Positions 1-9,102 of a DNA stretch of 64,000 nt are shown here, in pieces. Numbering within the stretch: position 1 is the first letter of the stretch; every line of letters begins with the position of its first letter. The notes under the pieces were generated by a model. It saw nothing but the letters and a program-made list of their open reading frames with translations. It did no database searches and was not told the DNA's origin. Source of the stretch: Christensenella sp. (GTDB lineage Bacteria > Bacillota > Clostridia > Christensenellales > UBA3700); the NCBI GenBank assembly GCA_022784465.1, contig JALFUR010000010.1, positions 62,001 through 126,000 of the forward strand, in the 5' to 3' direction. The position numbers and the translations under genes were made by a program.

Positions 1-1167
1 AACATGGTAAATAATGGCCAAAATTATATTGGCGATGTAGTTAATGAAGATTTGGCATCATTAGTAAAAGAAGGGAAGTTAAGTGCTACTACAGATTTTT
101 CGTTTGTTAAAGATGTTGGTTTTATTGCTATTTGTGTGCCTACGCCATTAGATATTCATCAACAACCCGATATAAGTTATGTTAGGGATAGTGCTATTGC
201 AATATCTAAAAATCTTACAAAAGGAACCATGGTTGTTTTAGAATCAACAACATATCCTGGAACAACAGAGGAGTTAATTAAACCAATTCTTGAAGAAGGA
301 AGTGGACTTAAATGTGGCGAGGATTTTTATCTTGGTTTTAGTCCTGAAAGAGTTGATCCAGGTAATCTTATTTATAAAACAAAAAATACACCAAAAGTAG
401 TAGGTGCGATTGGTGATGATGCAAGAGAAGTAATCGCTACTATGTATCGATCTGTATTGCAAAGCGACATACATGAAGTTTCTTCTCCTGCTGTTGCTGA
501 AATGGAAAAGATTTTGGAAAACACTTATCGTAATATCAATATTGGCCTTATAAATGAACTTGCTCAACTTTGCCACAAAATGAATATAAGTATTTGGGAA
601 GTCATTGAGGCTGCTAAATCTAAACCATATGGGTTCCAAGCTTTCTATCCGGGTCCTGGTCTTGGAGGACATTGTATTCCTCTTGATCCATATTATTTAT
701 CATGGAAAGCAAGAGAGTATGGATTCCATACATCTATGATTGAAGCTTCTATGATGGTTAATGATAAAATGCCAGAATATACAGTGGAAAGAATTGGCGA
801 TATTCTTAATTCTTTTAGTAAATCATTAAAAGGTGCTAAAGTATTGCAAGTAGGAGTAGCTTACAAGCAAGATATTGATGATTATCGCGAAAGTCCAGCT
901 TTAGTAGTTGGAGATTTATTACGAAAAGAAGGATGCGATGTTACTTATTACGATCCATATGTACCAAAATATAGATATAAAGGTCAATGGTATGAGGGCG
1001 TTGCAAGCATTAATCCTAAGATGGTAGAAGAATTTGATATAGTTATTGTTACAAGCGGACATACAAAGATAGATTATGATATGATTGCTCAAAATGCAAA
1101 GGTTGTATTCGATACAAAGAACGCTATGAAAAACGTTAAAAATAGAGAAAAAATTAAACTGTTATAA
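1..1167 (+). CDS. UDP-N-acetylhexosamine 6-dehydrogenase, 5' end missing
   Basis: Oxidises UDP-HexNAc to the uronic acid with NAD, supplying a sugar nucleotide for surface polysaccharide. The reading frame is already open at base 1 and the N-terminal GxGxxG Rossmann segment is absent, so the gene starts before the window; roughly 40 residues are missing against the usual ~430. The central GPGLGGHCIPLDPYYLSW block carries the catalytic Cys (codon 673-675), and the C-terminal UDP-binding domain is present (YKQDIDDYRESPA). The family is clear (WecC/WbpA type). GlcNAc versus ManNAc specificity cannot be read by eye. The following WbpB-like gene favours the WbpA route to diacetamido-uronic acids. 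Confidence 0.9.
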   Translation, partial: NMVNNGQNYIGDVVNEDLASLVKEGKLSATTDFSFVKDVGFIAICVPTPLDIHQQPDISYVRDSAIAISKNLTKGTMVVLESTTYPGTTEELIKPILEEGSGLKCGEDFYLGFSPERVDPGNLIYKTKNTPKVVGAIGDDAREVIATMYRSVLQSDIHEVSSPAVAEMEKILENTYRNINIGLINELAQLCHKMNISIWEVIEAAKSKPYGFQAFYPGPGLGGHCIPLDPYYLSWKAREYGFHTSMIEASMMVNDKMPEYTVERIGDILNSFSKSLKGAKVLQVGVAYKQDIDDYRESPALVVGDLLRKEGCDVTYYDPYVPKYRYKGQWYEGVASINPKMVEEFDIVIVTSGHTKIDYDMIAQNAKVVFDTKNAMKNVKNREKIKLL

Positions 1168-1293
1168 TAATATAAAATATTAAATAATCACATATAAAAA
1201 AACATGTTTTTTATCATTAAATAGAATTAGGATTATTAAGATTAAAAAAGTCGAGATAATAATGAAAAGGATAAAGCAAAAGGAGAAGGGTAG

Positions 1294-2379
1294 ATGAAAT
1301 ATGCATTGATAGGATGTGGAAGAATATCCACTAATCATATAAAGGCAGCAGTGGCCAACAAATTAGAAATTGTTGCAGTATGTGATGTAATTCCTGATCG
1401 CATGGAAGAAGTTCTTGCTAAACATGACTTGCAAAACAATAAAAGTATTGCAAGGTATACAAATTATAAGGAAATGCTTGCTGAACATAAGGAAATTCAA
1501 TTATGTTCTATTGCTACAGAAAGCGGTTTGCATGCCGAAATTGCTTTGTATTGCATTGACCATGGCATAAATGTCATTATTGAGAAACCAATGGCAATGA
1601 GTATTGCTGATGCAGAAGAGATTATTAAGAGAAGTGAAAATAATGGGGTAAAGGTATCCGCATGCCATCAAAATCGTTTTAATATTGCTGTTCAGCAAAT
1701 GCGCAAAGCATTGGAAGAAGGTAGATTTGGTAAAATATCTCATGGTTCAATACATGTAAGATGGAATCGTAACAAGGATTACTATGATCAAGCAAAATGG
1801 AGAGGCACTTGGGCTCAAGATGGGGGAGCTTTAATGAATCAATGCATTCATGGCATAGACCTTTTGCGTTGGATGATGGGCAATGAAGTAGATGAGGTAT
1901 ATGGTGTAACCAAGCAACAATTTCACAATTATTTACAGTGTGAAGATGTTGGTATGGCAGTTGTTAAATTTAAAAACGGAGCAGTCGGGACTATTGAAGG
2001 TACAACCAATGTTTATCCAAAGAATTTAGAAGAAACACTATATTTGTTTGGAGAGAAAGGTACAGTAAAACTTGGCGGCAAGTCGACAAATGCGATTGAT
2101 GTATGGGATTTTGCAGACAGTTGCGATAGAGACGATCAATACAAGGGATATTTTGAGGAAACAACCAATGTATACGGCAATGGACATACTAGTTTGTTTG
2201 CGGATGTAATAGATGCAATTAATAATAATCGTAAACCTTATGTCGATGCAGTGGCCGGTCGAAATGCTTTAGAGATGGTTCTTGCAATATATAAATCATC
2301 GTTTACAGGCAAACCTGTTAAGTTGCCTCTTGAAAAATGTTCATCTATAGATTTTGTAGATGGATTTAACAAAGAATAA
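1294..2379 (+). CDS. Gfo/Idh/MocA family oxidoreductase, WbpB/WlbA-like
   Basis: NAD(P)-dependent sugar oxidoreductase of 361 residues. The N-terminal Rossmann motif is GCGRISTNHIKA and the classic EKPMAMS motif follows the nucleotide fold. The catalytic-region helix reads GGALMNQCIHGIDLLRWMMG. Members next to a UDP-GlcNAc 6-dehydrogenase are often UDP-GlcNAcA 3-dehydrogenases (WbpB/WlbA), and that is the inferred role here. The matching acetyltransferase and aminotransferase (WbpD/WbpE) are not in the window and could lie upstream of base 1. The start is set by AAAGGAGAAGG about 5 bases before ATG. An inositol or other sugar dehydrogenase cannot be excluded. Confidence 0.8.
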   Translation: MKYALIGCGRISTNHIKAAVANKLEIVAVCDVIPDRMEEVLAKHDLQNNKSIARYTNYKEMLAEHKEIQLCSIATESGLHAEIALYCIDHGINVIIEKPMAMSIADAEEIIKRSENNGVKVSACHQNRFNIAVQQMRKALEEGRFGKISHGSIHVRWNRNKDYYDQAKWRGTWAQDGGALMNQCIHGIDLLRWMMGNEVDEVYGVTKQQFHNYLQCEDVGMAVVKFKNGAVGTIEGTTNVYPKNLEETLYLFGEKGTVKLGGKSTNAIDVWDFADSCDRDDQYKGYFEETTNVYGNGHTSLFADVIDAINNNRKPYVDAVAGRNALEMVLAIYKSSFTGKPVKLPLEKCSSIDFVDGFNKE

Positions 2380-2381
2380 AT

Positions 2382-3632
2382 ATGAAAATAGTACTATTGT
2401 CTGCTAATTATCCATATGGCCAAGGTGGAGATAACAATTTTATTGTTAACGAAATTCAAGCTTTAACCGAGACTTTTGATCAAGTAGTGGTTATTTCAAC
2501 GGGCGAGGGAGAACTTAGAAAAGATATCCCAAAGACAGTAAAGGTTGTTAAATGTCCCATTATTTCAAAACATATTTTTTATATGTTTAAAGCTTTATTT
2601 TTATCTATAGACAGACAAGCGTATAGAGCCCACAAAGAACTTAAACATTTTTATCCAAATTTAGGATTTTTTACACGATTTAAGCAGATAGTTAAATATA
2701 ATTATTCATATGAGTGTTTAAAGAAAACTTTGGTAAAAGAATGTATTAATGCGGACATAGTGTATTCTTATTGGCTTTCTTCGAGGGCATATGCTTATGC
2801 TAGAGTGAAGAAAAACAAAGGGTATAATAATGTATTCATATCTCGTTCGCACGGATTTGATTGTTATCTTTCAAGAAACGCATATTTGCCATATCGAAGA
2901 TTTACAAGTGAACAACTAAACGAAATCATTTTTATATCTAAAAACGGGAAGGAGTCTTTTGAAAGGGAGACTTATCCAATGCTTGACAAAAACTGTAGGC
3001 TAAGTGTTCATTATTTAGGCGTAAATAAAAACGTAGAAAATCAGATATACAAATCGAGTAATATCATTAATATTGTGACATGTTCTTCAATAATCGAGGT
3101 TAAAAGATTGGATATTATTATTAATGCGCTTTCGTTTATTAATGACATAAAAATTTGCTGGGTTCATTTTGGTGACGGAAATATGGCAAAAAAAATAAAA
3201 GATTTTGCGTTTGAAAAATTGGGAGACAAACATAACATTGAATATCAATTTAAAGGCAATGTAGATAATGAAGATCTTATAGAGTATTACCGAAATAACA
3301 ATGTGGATTTATTTGTTAATACATCTGATAGTGAGGGAATACCAGTTAGCATTATGGAGGCATATTCTTTTGGCATACCGGCTATTACTAGGGATGTTGG
3401 AGGTAATAGAGAAATTAATTGTGGAAATAATAAGGGTTATTTGTTAGATAAAAACGCCACAGCTAAAGATTTTGCAAAGGCTATTACTGAGTATGCTTAT
3501 CAGAGTGAAGAGGAAAGAGTAATCAGAAGAAATGAGGTAAAAAAAATTTTTAAAGAGAAGTTTTCAGCAAAAGCAATAAAAGATTATTGTGAAAGTATTA
3601 GGGGCATCAGAAGCAAGGAGCATGCTAAATAA
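2382..3632 (+). CDS. Glycosyltransferase family 4 (GT-B)
   Basis: Transfers a sugar from a nucleotide donor to a growing surface glycan on the cytoplasmic face. It has 416 residues: an N-terminal acceptor domain beginning MKIVLLSANYPYGQGGDNN, then a GT1-type donor domain with the signature SEGIPVSIMEAYSFGIPAITRDVGGNREI, the E-x7-E nucleotide-sugar region. It starts 2 bases after the oxidoreductase and is in one transcription unit with it. Linkage and sugar cannot be told from sequence. Confidence 0.88.
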   Translation: MKIVLLSANYPYGQGGDNNFIVNEIQALTETFDQVVVISTGEGELRKDIPKTVKVVKCPIISKHIFYMFKALFLSIDRQAYRAHKELKHFYPNLGFFTRFKQIVKYNYSYECLKKTLVKECINADIVYSYWLSSRAYAYARVKKNKGYNNVFISRSHGFDCYLSRNAYLPYRRFTSEQLNEIIFISKNGKESFERETYPMLDKNCRLSVHYLGVNKNVENQIYKSSNIINIVTCSSIIEVKRLDIIINALSFINDIKICWVHFGDGNMAKKIKDFAFEKLGDKHNIEYQFKGNVDNEDLIEYYRNNNVDLFVNTSDSEGIPVSIMEAYSFGIPAITRDVGGNREINCGNNKGYLLDKNATAKDFAKAITEYAYQSEEERVIRRNEVKKIFKEKFSAKAIKDYCESIRGIRSKEHAK

Positions 3633-3633
3633 T

Positions 3634-4902
3634 ATGGTGGTTTCATTTGTTGGTTTAAGCATGTTATTATTCCAAATAATATGGACAATAAAAGATATTG
3701 AAAAAGGAACTAAACTCTCAATAATTTTTTTGTTGATAGGTCCAAATATATTTGGAATTTCATATGAACTAATATCAGTGTTTTGTTTGTTGATATGTTG
3801 GTTATTATTTGATAGACAGCGTAGACTTATTAATACGCCTTTAGGATTCTATGAAAAATGTGCGATGCTTATAGTGTGTTCTAATATTGTAATGACTATG
3901 ATTTATTCCAACACATATCAGATAACATTTAATCTTATTGGGATACTAGGCGTAATAAGAGTATTTGTTGCAATATATATTTATAAAATTTACTTTGCTA
4001 AAGATGGATTTGAAAAACTAAAAGAAATTCTTATATGGGTTGTTATGATTAATGCGATTGTTGTTATAATTCAGATGACAATCCCATCAACAGTCAATTT
4101 GTTTTATAAATTGTATTGGAAATCGTCGCTTACGCCGCTTGATACGATGGTAAAATTGGGTTATTTTTCAAGAGCGTTTGGTACGTATGGAACGCCGTTA
4201 TATCTCAGCCTAATTGTTTTGCTTTCATTTATATTTTTTTTCTATTTATGGCTTACCGAAAAAAAATGGGGGAAATGGGCTGTTTTATGTGCCATTTCTA
4301 TGATTTGTTGTTTTCTTTCATACAGTAAAACATCATATTTTGGATTAGTTATAATTATTGTAGTAGAATATATATTAGTTTTGTCAAAGAAAAGAGGATG
4401 TGACATTACAATTAAGACAGGTTTATTGTTCTTATGTTTCGTTGTAATAATAACAACGCTTTTAGCGCAAGCAAAAGACAATCTTAAATTGCAATATTAT
4501 CTAAAATTCTTTAAAGATCCACTTTCTGTTTTTGACACTAGATATGGCGATCAAGGAAACCTTAAAGAACTTGTTGAGGTTTTTAAGTCCAACTGGCTTT
4601 TTGGAGTTGGCATTTCGGCAATACAAGGTGAGTTTGTAGGAGACAGTTCATATTATGTAGCTTTGCATGATGGTGGAGTATTTTTGCTTGCAATATATTT
4701 GATATTATTTGGAAATATGACCATTAAAGCAATTAGGCGTAAAGACATAGTATGTATAACAATAATGTTGATTTACTTTTTAATTGGTTTTGGAACAGTA
4801 ATATTTACAAACTTTATTGGGGCAATATATATTGGCTTTGTATTAGCTAGACAAAATTGCAAAAGGAGAAGTATGTATGAAAAAAATATTGCATTGTGTT
4901 AA
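3634..4902 (+). CDS. O-antigen polymerase/ligase-like membrane protein (Wzy-like)
   Basis: Very hydrophobic protein of about 420 residues with roughly ten membrane segments and a larger extracytoplasmic loop before the last helices, as in Wzy/O-antigen-ligase proteins that polymerise lipid-linked repeat units. The open frame extends upstream to a GTG at 3589, overlapping the previous gene. In-frame ATGs at 3622 and 3634 follow an AGGAG at 3616-3620. The 3622 ATG is only one base from it, so 3634, which begins directly in the first membrane helix, is preferred although the spacing is long. The assignment rests on topology, length and locus context because Wzy sequences are poorly conserved. 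Confidence 0.72.
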   Translation: MVVSFVGLSMLLFQIIWTIKDIEKGTKLSIIFLLIGPNIFGISYELISVFCLLICWLLFDRQRRLINTPLGFYEKCAMLIVCSNIVMTMIYSNTYQITFNLIGILGVIRVFVAIYIYKIYFAKDGFEKLKEILIWVVMINAIVVIIQMTIPSTVNLFYKLYWKSSLTPLDTMVKLGYFSRAFGTYGTPLYLSLIVLLSFIFFFYLWLTEKKWGKWAVLCAISMICCFLSYSKTSYFGLVIIIVVEYILVLSKKRGCDITIKTGLLFLCFVVIITTLLAQAKDNLKLQYYLKFFKDPLSVFDTRYGDQGNLKELVEVFKSNWLFGVGISAIQGEFVGDSSYYVALHDGGVFLLAIYLILFGNMTIKAIRRKDIVCITIMLIYFLIGFGTVIFTNFIGAIYIGFVLARQNCKRRSMYEKNIALC

Positions 4903-5962
4903 TTCTATGAATATGGGAGGAATAGAAACTCTTTTAATGAATATATTTAGAAATATTGATCGTAAGGAGTATCAATTTGATTTTGCTTGTGTAGAAAGAG
5001 AAAAGGCGGTCTATGATGACGAGATATTTAGTCTTGGCGGAAAAATAAAATATATGCCTCCTTTTAGATATAAAAATCCTTTTAAGATTTTTGCAGATTT
5101 GAGTGCTAGAAAAAAATTCTTTAAGAATAATAACGAATATGACGTGTGTCATATACATTCTTCTAATGCGTTTAATGCATATTATAGAGCTAAATATGCA
5201 ATACAAGCGGGTATAAAAACTGTGATTGTTCATAGCCATAATTCGAGCGGAATTAATAGAAAACTTAATTCTTTTTATCAAAAAAGATTAAGCAAACTAA
5301 ACATTGTTCGTCTTGCTTGTTCGCAACAAGCAGGAGAATGGATGTTTGGCGCGAAAGAGTTTCAGATAATAAACAATGCTATAGATTTAGACAAATTCTA
5401 TTATAATCCAAGTGTACGCGAAAAGATTCGCGCTGAACACAATTGGCAAAATATGTTTATTGTGGGACATATTGGAAGATTTAATATACAAAAAAATCAC
5501 AAGTTTCTTATAGAAGTTTTTGCAAAGGTAGCACATGACTGCGATGATGCAATCCTCGTATTAATAGGAAAGGGAGAACTAGAAGCAGAAATAAAAGAAC
5601 AAGTTAGCAATTATGGAATGCAAGACAAAGTATTTTTCCTAGGAATTAAGCAAAATGCAAATGAGTATTTACAAGCAATGGATGTTTTTGCTTTTCCTTC
5701 ATTATATGAAGGATTGGGAATCGCATATATTGAAGCTCAGGCAAGTGGTGCGAAGACATTAATTTCCAATACTATACCATTTGTTCCAATAACAGATAAT
5801 TTAAATAGTCTCTCTATTCAAAACGTTGACCAATGGGTCGATGAAATTAAATCGGAGCATGGAAAAGAAAGAAAAGAAGCATTATTTTGTGATTTAAAAA
5901 ACGAATATGATATACATAAGACAATAGAGAAACTATGTAAAATATACAATCAAAGTGTGTAA
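4877..5962 (+). CDS. Glycosyltransferase family 4
   Basis: GT-B fold glycosyltransferase of 361 residues. The N-terminus MKKILHCVNSMNMGGIETLLMN is typical of capsule/exopolysaccharide GT4 enzymes. The donor domain shows GHIGRFNIQKNH and then SLYEGLGIAYIEAQASGAKT. It overlaps the polymerase gene by 26 bases and has AAAAGGAGAAG just before its ATG, so translation is probably coupled. It is the last gene of the AT-rich part of the locus before a gene-poor gap. Confidence 0.88.
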   Translation: MKKILHCVNSMNMGGIETLLMNIFRNIDRKEYQFDFACVEREKAVYDDEIFSLGGKIKYMPPFRYKNPFKIFADLSARKKFFKNNNEYDVCHIHSSNAFNAYYRAKYAIQAGIKTVIVHSHNSSGINRKLNSFYQKRLSKLNIVRLACSQQAGEWMFGAKEFQIINNAIDLDKFYYNPSVREKIRAEHNWQNMFIVGHIGRFNIQKNHKFLIEVFAKVAHDCDDAILVLIGKGELEAEIKEQVSNYGMQDKVFFLGIKQNANEYLQAMDVFAFPSLYEGLGIAYIEAQASGAKTLISNTIPFVPITDNLNSLSIQNVDQWVDEIKSEHGKERKEALFCDLKNEYDIHKTIEKLCKIYNQSV

Positions 5963-6446
5963 CGGTTGTAAGAAAGAATTTGTAGTAAAAGAAAGAAGCA
6001 GTTTTTGTTTTTTCTTAAAGAGGGGGGGTAAGATGATTGGGTTAGTGTCGATATGGCTGATTCTTAATCCTTTTAAAGTGGTACTTTAAATAATTCTTTA
6101 GATGAAACGTGATGCGCAAGAGAAAGTTTTTTAAATGAGATTTTTGATTATATCTAAGCGTGTATAAGAAACAGTTTAATAAATTTAAAAATGCTAATAA
6201 TTATCGGAAAGATCCATAAACATATTGATGTTCAAATCAGTTAGCGCATTTTAGTTTAGTATTTGACCATTTCATTTTACAATTAACCATATTATGAAAG
6301 AAAAGTACAATATCAATATATTAGTAGCCAATTTTTGCTATCATGGTATAATAGTTATGGCGAAGTATTTTGCGGATAGATTTTCGATCAAAAGATGGTG
6401 TATACGGCAAAGTGTTGCAACGGCATCGTCAAGCGAGGGATAAAAT
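5963..6446 (+). other. 484-base gap between two parts of the polysaccharide locus
   Basis: No convincing gene is visible. A run of seven G at 6021-6028 precedes an 18-codon frame at 6033-6089, and a small perfect hairpin (TTTAAAGT, 3-base loop) lies at 6072-6090. The rest is AT-rich with scattered stops in all frames. It ends with a promoter for the next operon. It looks like decayed sequence at the junction between the AT-rich and GC-richer blocks. Confidence 0.5.
6344..6352 (+). promoter_or_regulatory. Extended -10 promoter for the galactofuranose-type operon
   Basis: The sequence TGGTATAAT is a perfect extended -10 (TGnTATAAT) with no good -35. Transcription would begin near 6359 and leave about 88 bases of 5' UTR before the ATG at 6447. 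It is the only convincing promoter between the two halves of the locus. Confidence 0.6.
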
Positions 6447-7439
6447 ATGCAAGTTATATTTTTCAAAGAGACGGCAAACGAAACTTTCAATGCGGGCTAC
6501 AAGGCGCGTGTCGATATCGATTATATTATGACCAAGCGAGGCAGTAAGAGTATAGATGTTAGTTTTGCCTACGCTGACATCAGCAAAGTTAGCAAAGTTT
6601 TCGGCTATTTGTTCCTTGCCCTCAAGTTGCTATTTATTCATAAGGGTACCGCCCTTTTGGTGCAATATCCTTGTAGACAAATCTCCACTTTGCTTGGCAA
6701 ATTGGCGAGAGGCAAGAGGATAATCTATCTCATACATGATCTTGAGGGACTAAGACGCCAAGACAAGGAGCAACAGCATAGAGACATTGCAACTCTCGGC
6801 AAGGCGTACAAAATCATCGCTCACAATCGTGCGATGAAGAATTATTTGGTAGGCAATGGCATAAGCGAGGACAAAATTGTTACACTTGGCGTGTTCGACT
6901 ATATCGCCGATAAGGATAGAGAGCCTAACACCGATTATAGCGCGCAACTTTGCTTTGCGGGCAATCTCAACAAGAGCGTCTTTTTGGACAAACTGCCGCA
7001 AGATATCACCGTCAATCTATACGGACTCAAAGGAGACGATAGGGAGTTTGGCGACAATATGCGCTATATGGGCAGTTTCCCGTCGGACGAGATACCTTTC
7101 GTATTGGACGGCAAGTATGCGTTGGTATGGGACGGTGACTCGGCGGATACTTGCACGGGGCTTATGGGAGAATACACCCGATACAACAATCCGCACAAAC
7201 TGTCGCTGTATATATGTGCTGGTAAACCCGTAATCGTATGGCGACAAGCGGCAATCGCCGAGTTCGTTATAGAGCAAGGTATAGGCGTAGCGGTAGAGGG
7301 GCTATCTGATTTATCCTCCGTGATAGAGGGTATTGACGACGAGCAATACAGGGCCATGCAAGATAGAGTTATGCAACTGAGAAGTTTAGTAATACAAGGA
7401 GATTTTTTCGAAAAGGCGCTAGGCAAGGCGTTAGGATAA
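6447..7439 (+). CDS. Galactofuranosyltransferase-like glycosyltransferase
   Basis: 330 residues with the layout of the small glycosyltransferases annotated as beta-1,6-galactofuranosyltransferase (WbbI/Gtf3-like): an N-terminal domain ending in LVQYPCRQISTLLG, then RIIYLIHDLEGLRRQ, KAYKIIAHNRAMKNYL and VTLGVFDYI, and a donor domain with HKLSLYICAGKPVIVW. UDP-galactopyranose mutase two genes downstream makes the UDP-Galf donor and supports the call. G+C is visibly higher than in the genes before it. Other hexose donors in the Gtf3 group remain possible. Confidence 0.72.
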   Translation: MQVIFFKETANETFNAGYKARVDIDYIMTKRGSKSIDVSFAYADISKVSKVFGYLFLALKLLFIHKGTALLVQYPCRQISTLLGKLARGKRIIYLIHDLEGLRRQDKEQQHRDIATLGKAYKIIAHNRAMKNYLVGNGISEDKIVTLGVFDYIADKDREPNTDYSAQLCFAGNLNKSVFLDKLPQDITVNLYGLKGDDREFGDNMRYMGSFPSDEIPFVLDGKYALVWDGDSADTCTGLMGEYTRYNNPHKLSLYICAGKPVIVWRQAAIAEFVIEQGIGVAVEGLSDLSSVIEGIDDEQYRAMQDRVMQLRSLVIQGDFFEKALGKALG

Positions 7440-7443
7440 AGAT

Positions 7444-9102
7444 ATGATAAAGACGAAATCGGTCAAACTAAACATGTTTCTCAACGTCGTTCTAACGATA
7501 ACGTCGTTGATTTTTCCACTCATAACCTTCCCTTACGTATCCAGAATTCTCATGCCGGAGGGTATAGGCAAGGTATCGTTCGTACAGTCTTTTGTCAGTT
7601 ATTTTTCTACGTTCGCAATGCTTGGAGTATCGACGTACGGAGTCAAGGCTTGCGCGCAGGTCAGGGACGACAAAGTTCAATTATCCAAAACTGTTCACGA
7701 AATTCTTGCCGTTTTGTTTATCACTACGGTAATAGCTTACATTGCGTTGTTTATATGTACTTTTATGATAGAAAAACTCAGGATGGAGAAGGTGCTCGTA
7801 TTGGTAGTGTCGACATCGTTGATGTTGACCACTATAGGTATGAACTGGCTATTTTCGGCGGTAGAAGATTATCTATATATCACAGTTAGGAGCATATTAT
7901 TCAACGTTGTATCTCTCGTATTGATGTTTGTACTTATTAAAGATTCGAGCGACTACTTGTATTACGGGGCAATCAGCGTAATAGCGTCGGGCGGTTCCAA
8001 CGTGCTTAACTTGTTTTATTCGAGGAAGTACGTTTCTTATAAGAGGCAAAAGGGATACGACTTTAAACGGCATATCAAACCTTTGATTATGTTGTTCGGG
8101 TTGGTTGCCATCACTCAAATATATACTAATCTCGACAAGACGATGCTCGGCTTTATGGTCAATGACCAAGACCACACTGTCGGCATATACGAGACAAGCG
8201 TCAAAATATATCGTATTTTGACAGCGGTATGCACTTCGGTCAGTGCGGTATTGTTACCAAGACTATCGTACTATATCAAAAACAAAGAAAACGAAAAATT
8301 CAACGAACTTCTACGACAAATCATGTCGTTTATGTTAATATTTTCGATACCCGTCGCTATTTATTTTATAATAATGGCTAAGGAATGTATCTTATTTTTG
8401 GCAGACCAACAATATATCGCGTCAATCGTGCCGATGAAGATAATGATTCCTGCGATAGTGTTCGTTTCTTTGACCAATATCATTGGAATACAAATGTTAA
8501 TTCCGCTTGGCAAGGAGAACAAAGTGGTAATATCTGTGGCGGTGGGTGCGGCTGTGGACTTGTTACTCAACATATTGCTCATCAATTATTTTACAGAGAG
8601 GGGCAATGGTGCGATAGCCACGGCAATATCTACGTTGTGTGCGGAGTTTTGCGTGCTCGTTGTACAACTAATCATAGCGCGTAAGTATCTCAAGGGTATT
8701 TTCAAAAGTCTCAAGTGGTGGCGAATTATCTTGATAGACGTATTGTTTTTCGGCGTAGCCTACGGCATAAGTTTCATCGATTTTAATATCGAAGGCACGC
8801 GCAAGTTGGCTTTTGTCCGATTGGCGGTGACGGCGGTTATATGCGTAGCGGCATACGTCGTGATACTATGGATATGCAAGGAGCCTATGCTCAGAGATAT
8901 AGTATCTGCTATGGTAAACAAATTTAAGAAAAAAACCGTTGTGCAAGACGAGGACGGAGACGGTGTGATTGATGTTAAAGACATTATCGTCGAAGAAGTC
9001 AATCAAAACAGCACGGCAAAAGACGACTTGCAACAAGATACGACCAACGGCGACGATATACAAAATCCACAAGACCAAAGCATAGGAGAGAGAGATGAAT
9101 AA
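7444..9102 (+). CDS. wzx: Wzx-type oligosaccharide flippase with acidic C-terminal tail
   Basis: MOP-superfamily polysaccharide flippase that moves lipid-linked repeat units across the membrane. About 14 membrane segments; the start (LNMFLNVVLTITSLIFPLITFPYVSRIL, shown here in part by its FPYVSRIL end) is typical of RfbX/Wzx. At 552 residues it is longer than the usual 420-490. The extra part is a hydrophilic tail from about residue 495 rich in D, E, Q and N. This tail holds one EF-hand-like loop, DEDGDGVIDVKD (residues 502-513), with Asp at positions 1, 3, 5, 9 and 12 and Gly at 6. The tail DNA also carries the ribosome-binding site of glf, which overlaps it by 8 bases. Confidence 0.88.
   Translation: MIKTKSVKLNMFLNVVLTITSLIFPLITFPYVSRILMPEGIGKVSFVQSFVSYFSTFAMLGVSTYGVKACAQVRDDKVQLSKTVHEILAVLFITTVIAYIALFICTFMIEKLRMEKVLVLVVSTSLMLTTIGMNWLFSAVEDYLYITVRSILFNVVSLVLMFVLIKDSSDYLYYGAISVIASGGSNVLNLFYSRKYVSYKRQKGYDFKRHIKPLIMLFGLVAITQIYTNLDKTMLGFMVNDQDHTVGIYETSVKIYRILTAVCTSVSAVLLPRLSYYIKNKENEKFNELLRQIMSFMLIFSIPVAIYFIIMAKECILFLADQQYIASIVPMKIMIPAIVFVSLTNIIGIQMLIPLGKENKVVISVAVGAAVDLLLNILLINYFTERGNGAIATAISTLCAEFCVLVVQLIIARKYLKGIFKSLKWWRIILIDVLFFGVAYGISFIDFNIEGTRKLAFVRLAVTAVICVAAYVVILWICKEPMLRDIVSAMVNKFKKKTVVQDEDGDGVIDVKDIIVEEVNQNSTAKDDLQQDTTNGDDIQNPQDQSIGERDE

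Noticed and set aside
6033-6089. 18-codon gene after a G7 tract
   Set aside because: No family, no conservation evidence and it lies in apparently decayed sequence; not reported as a gene.
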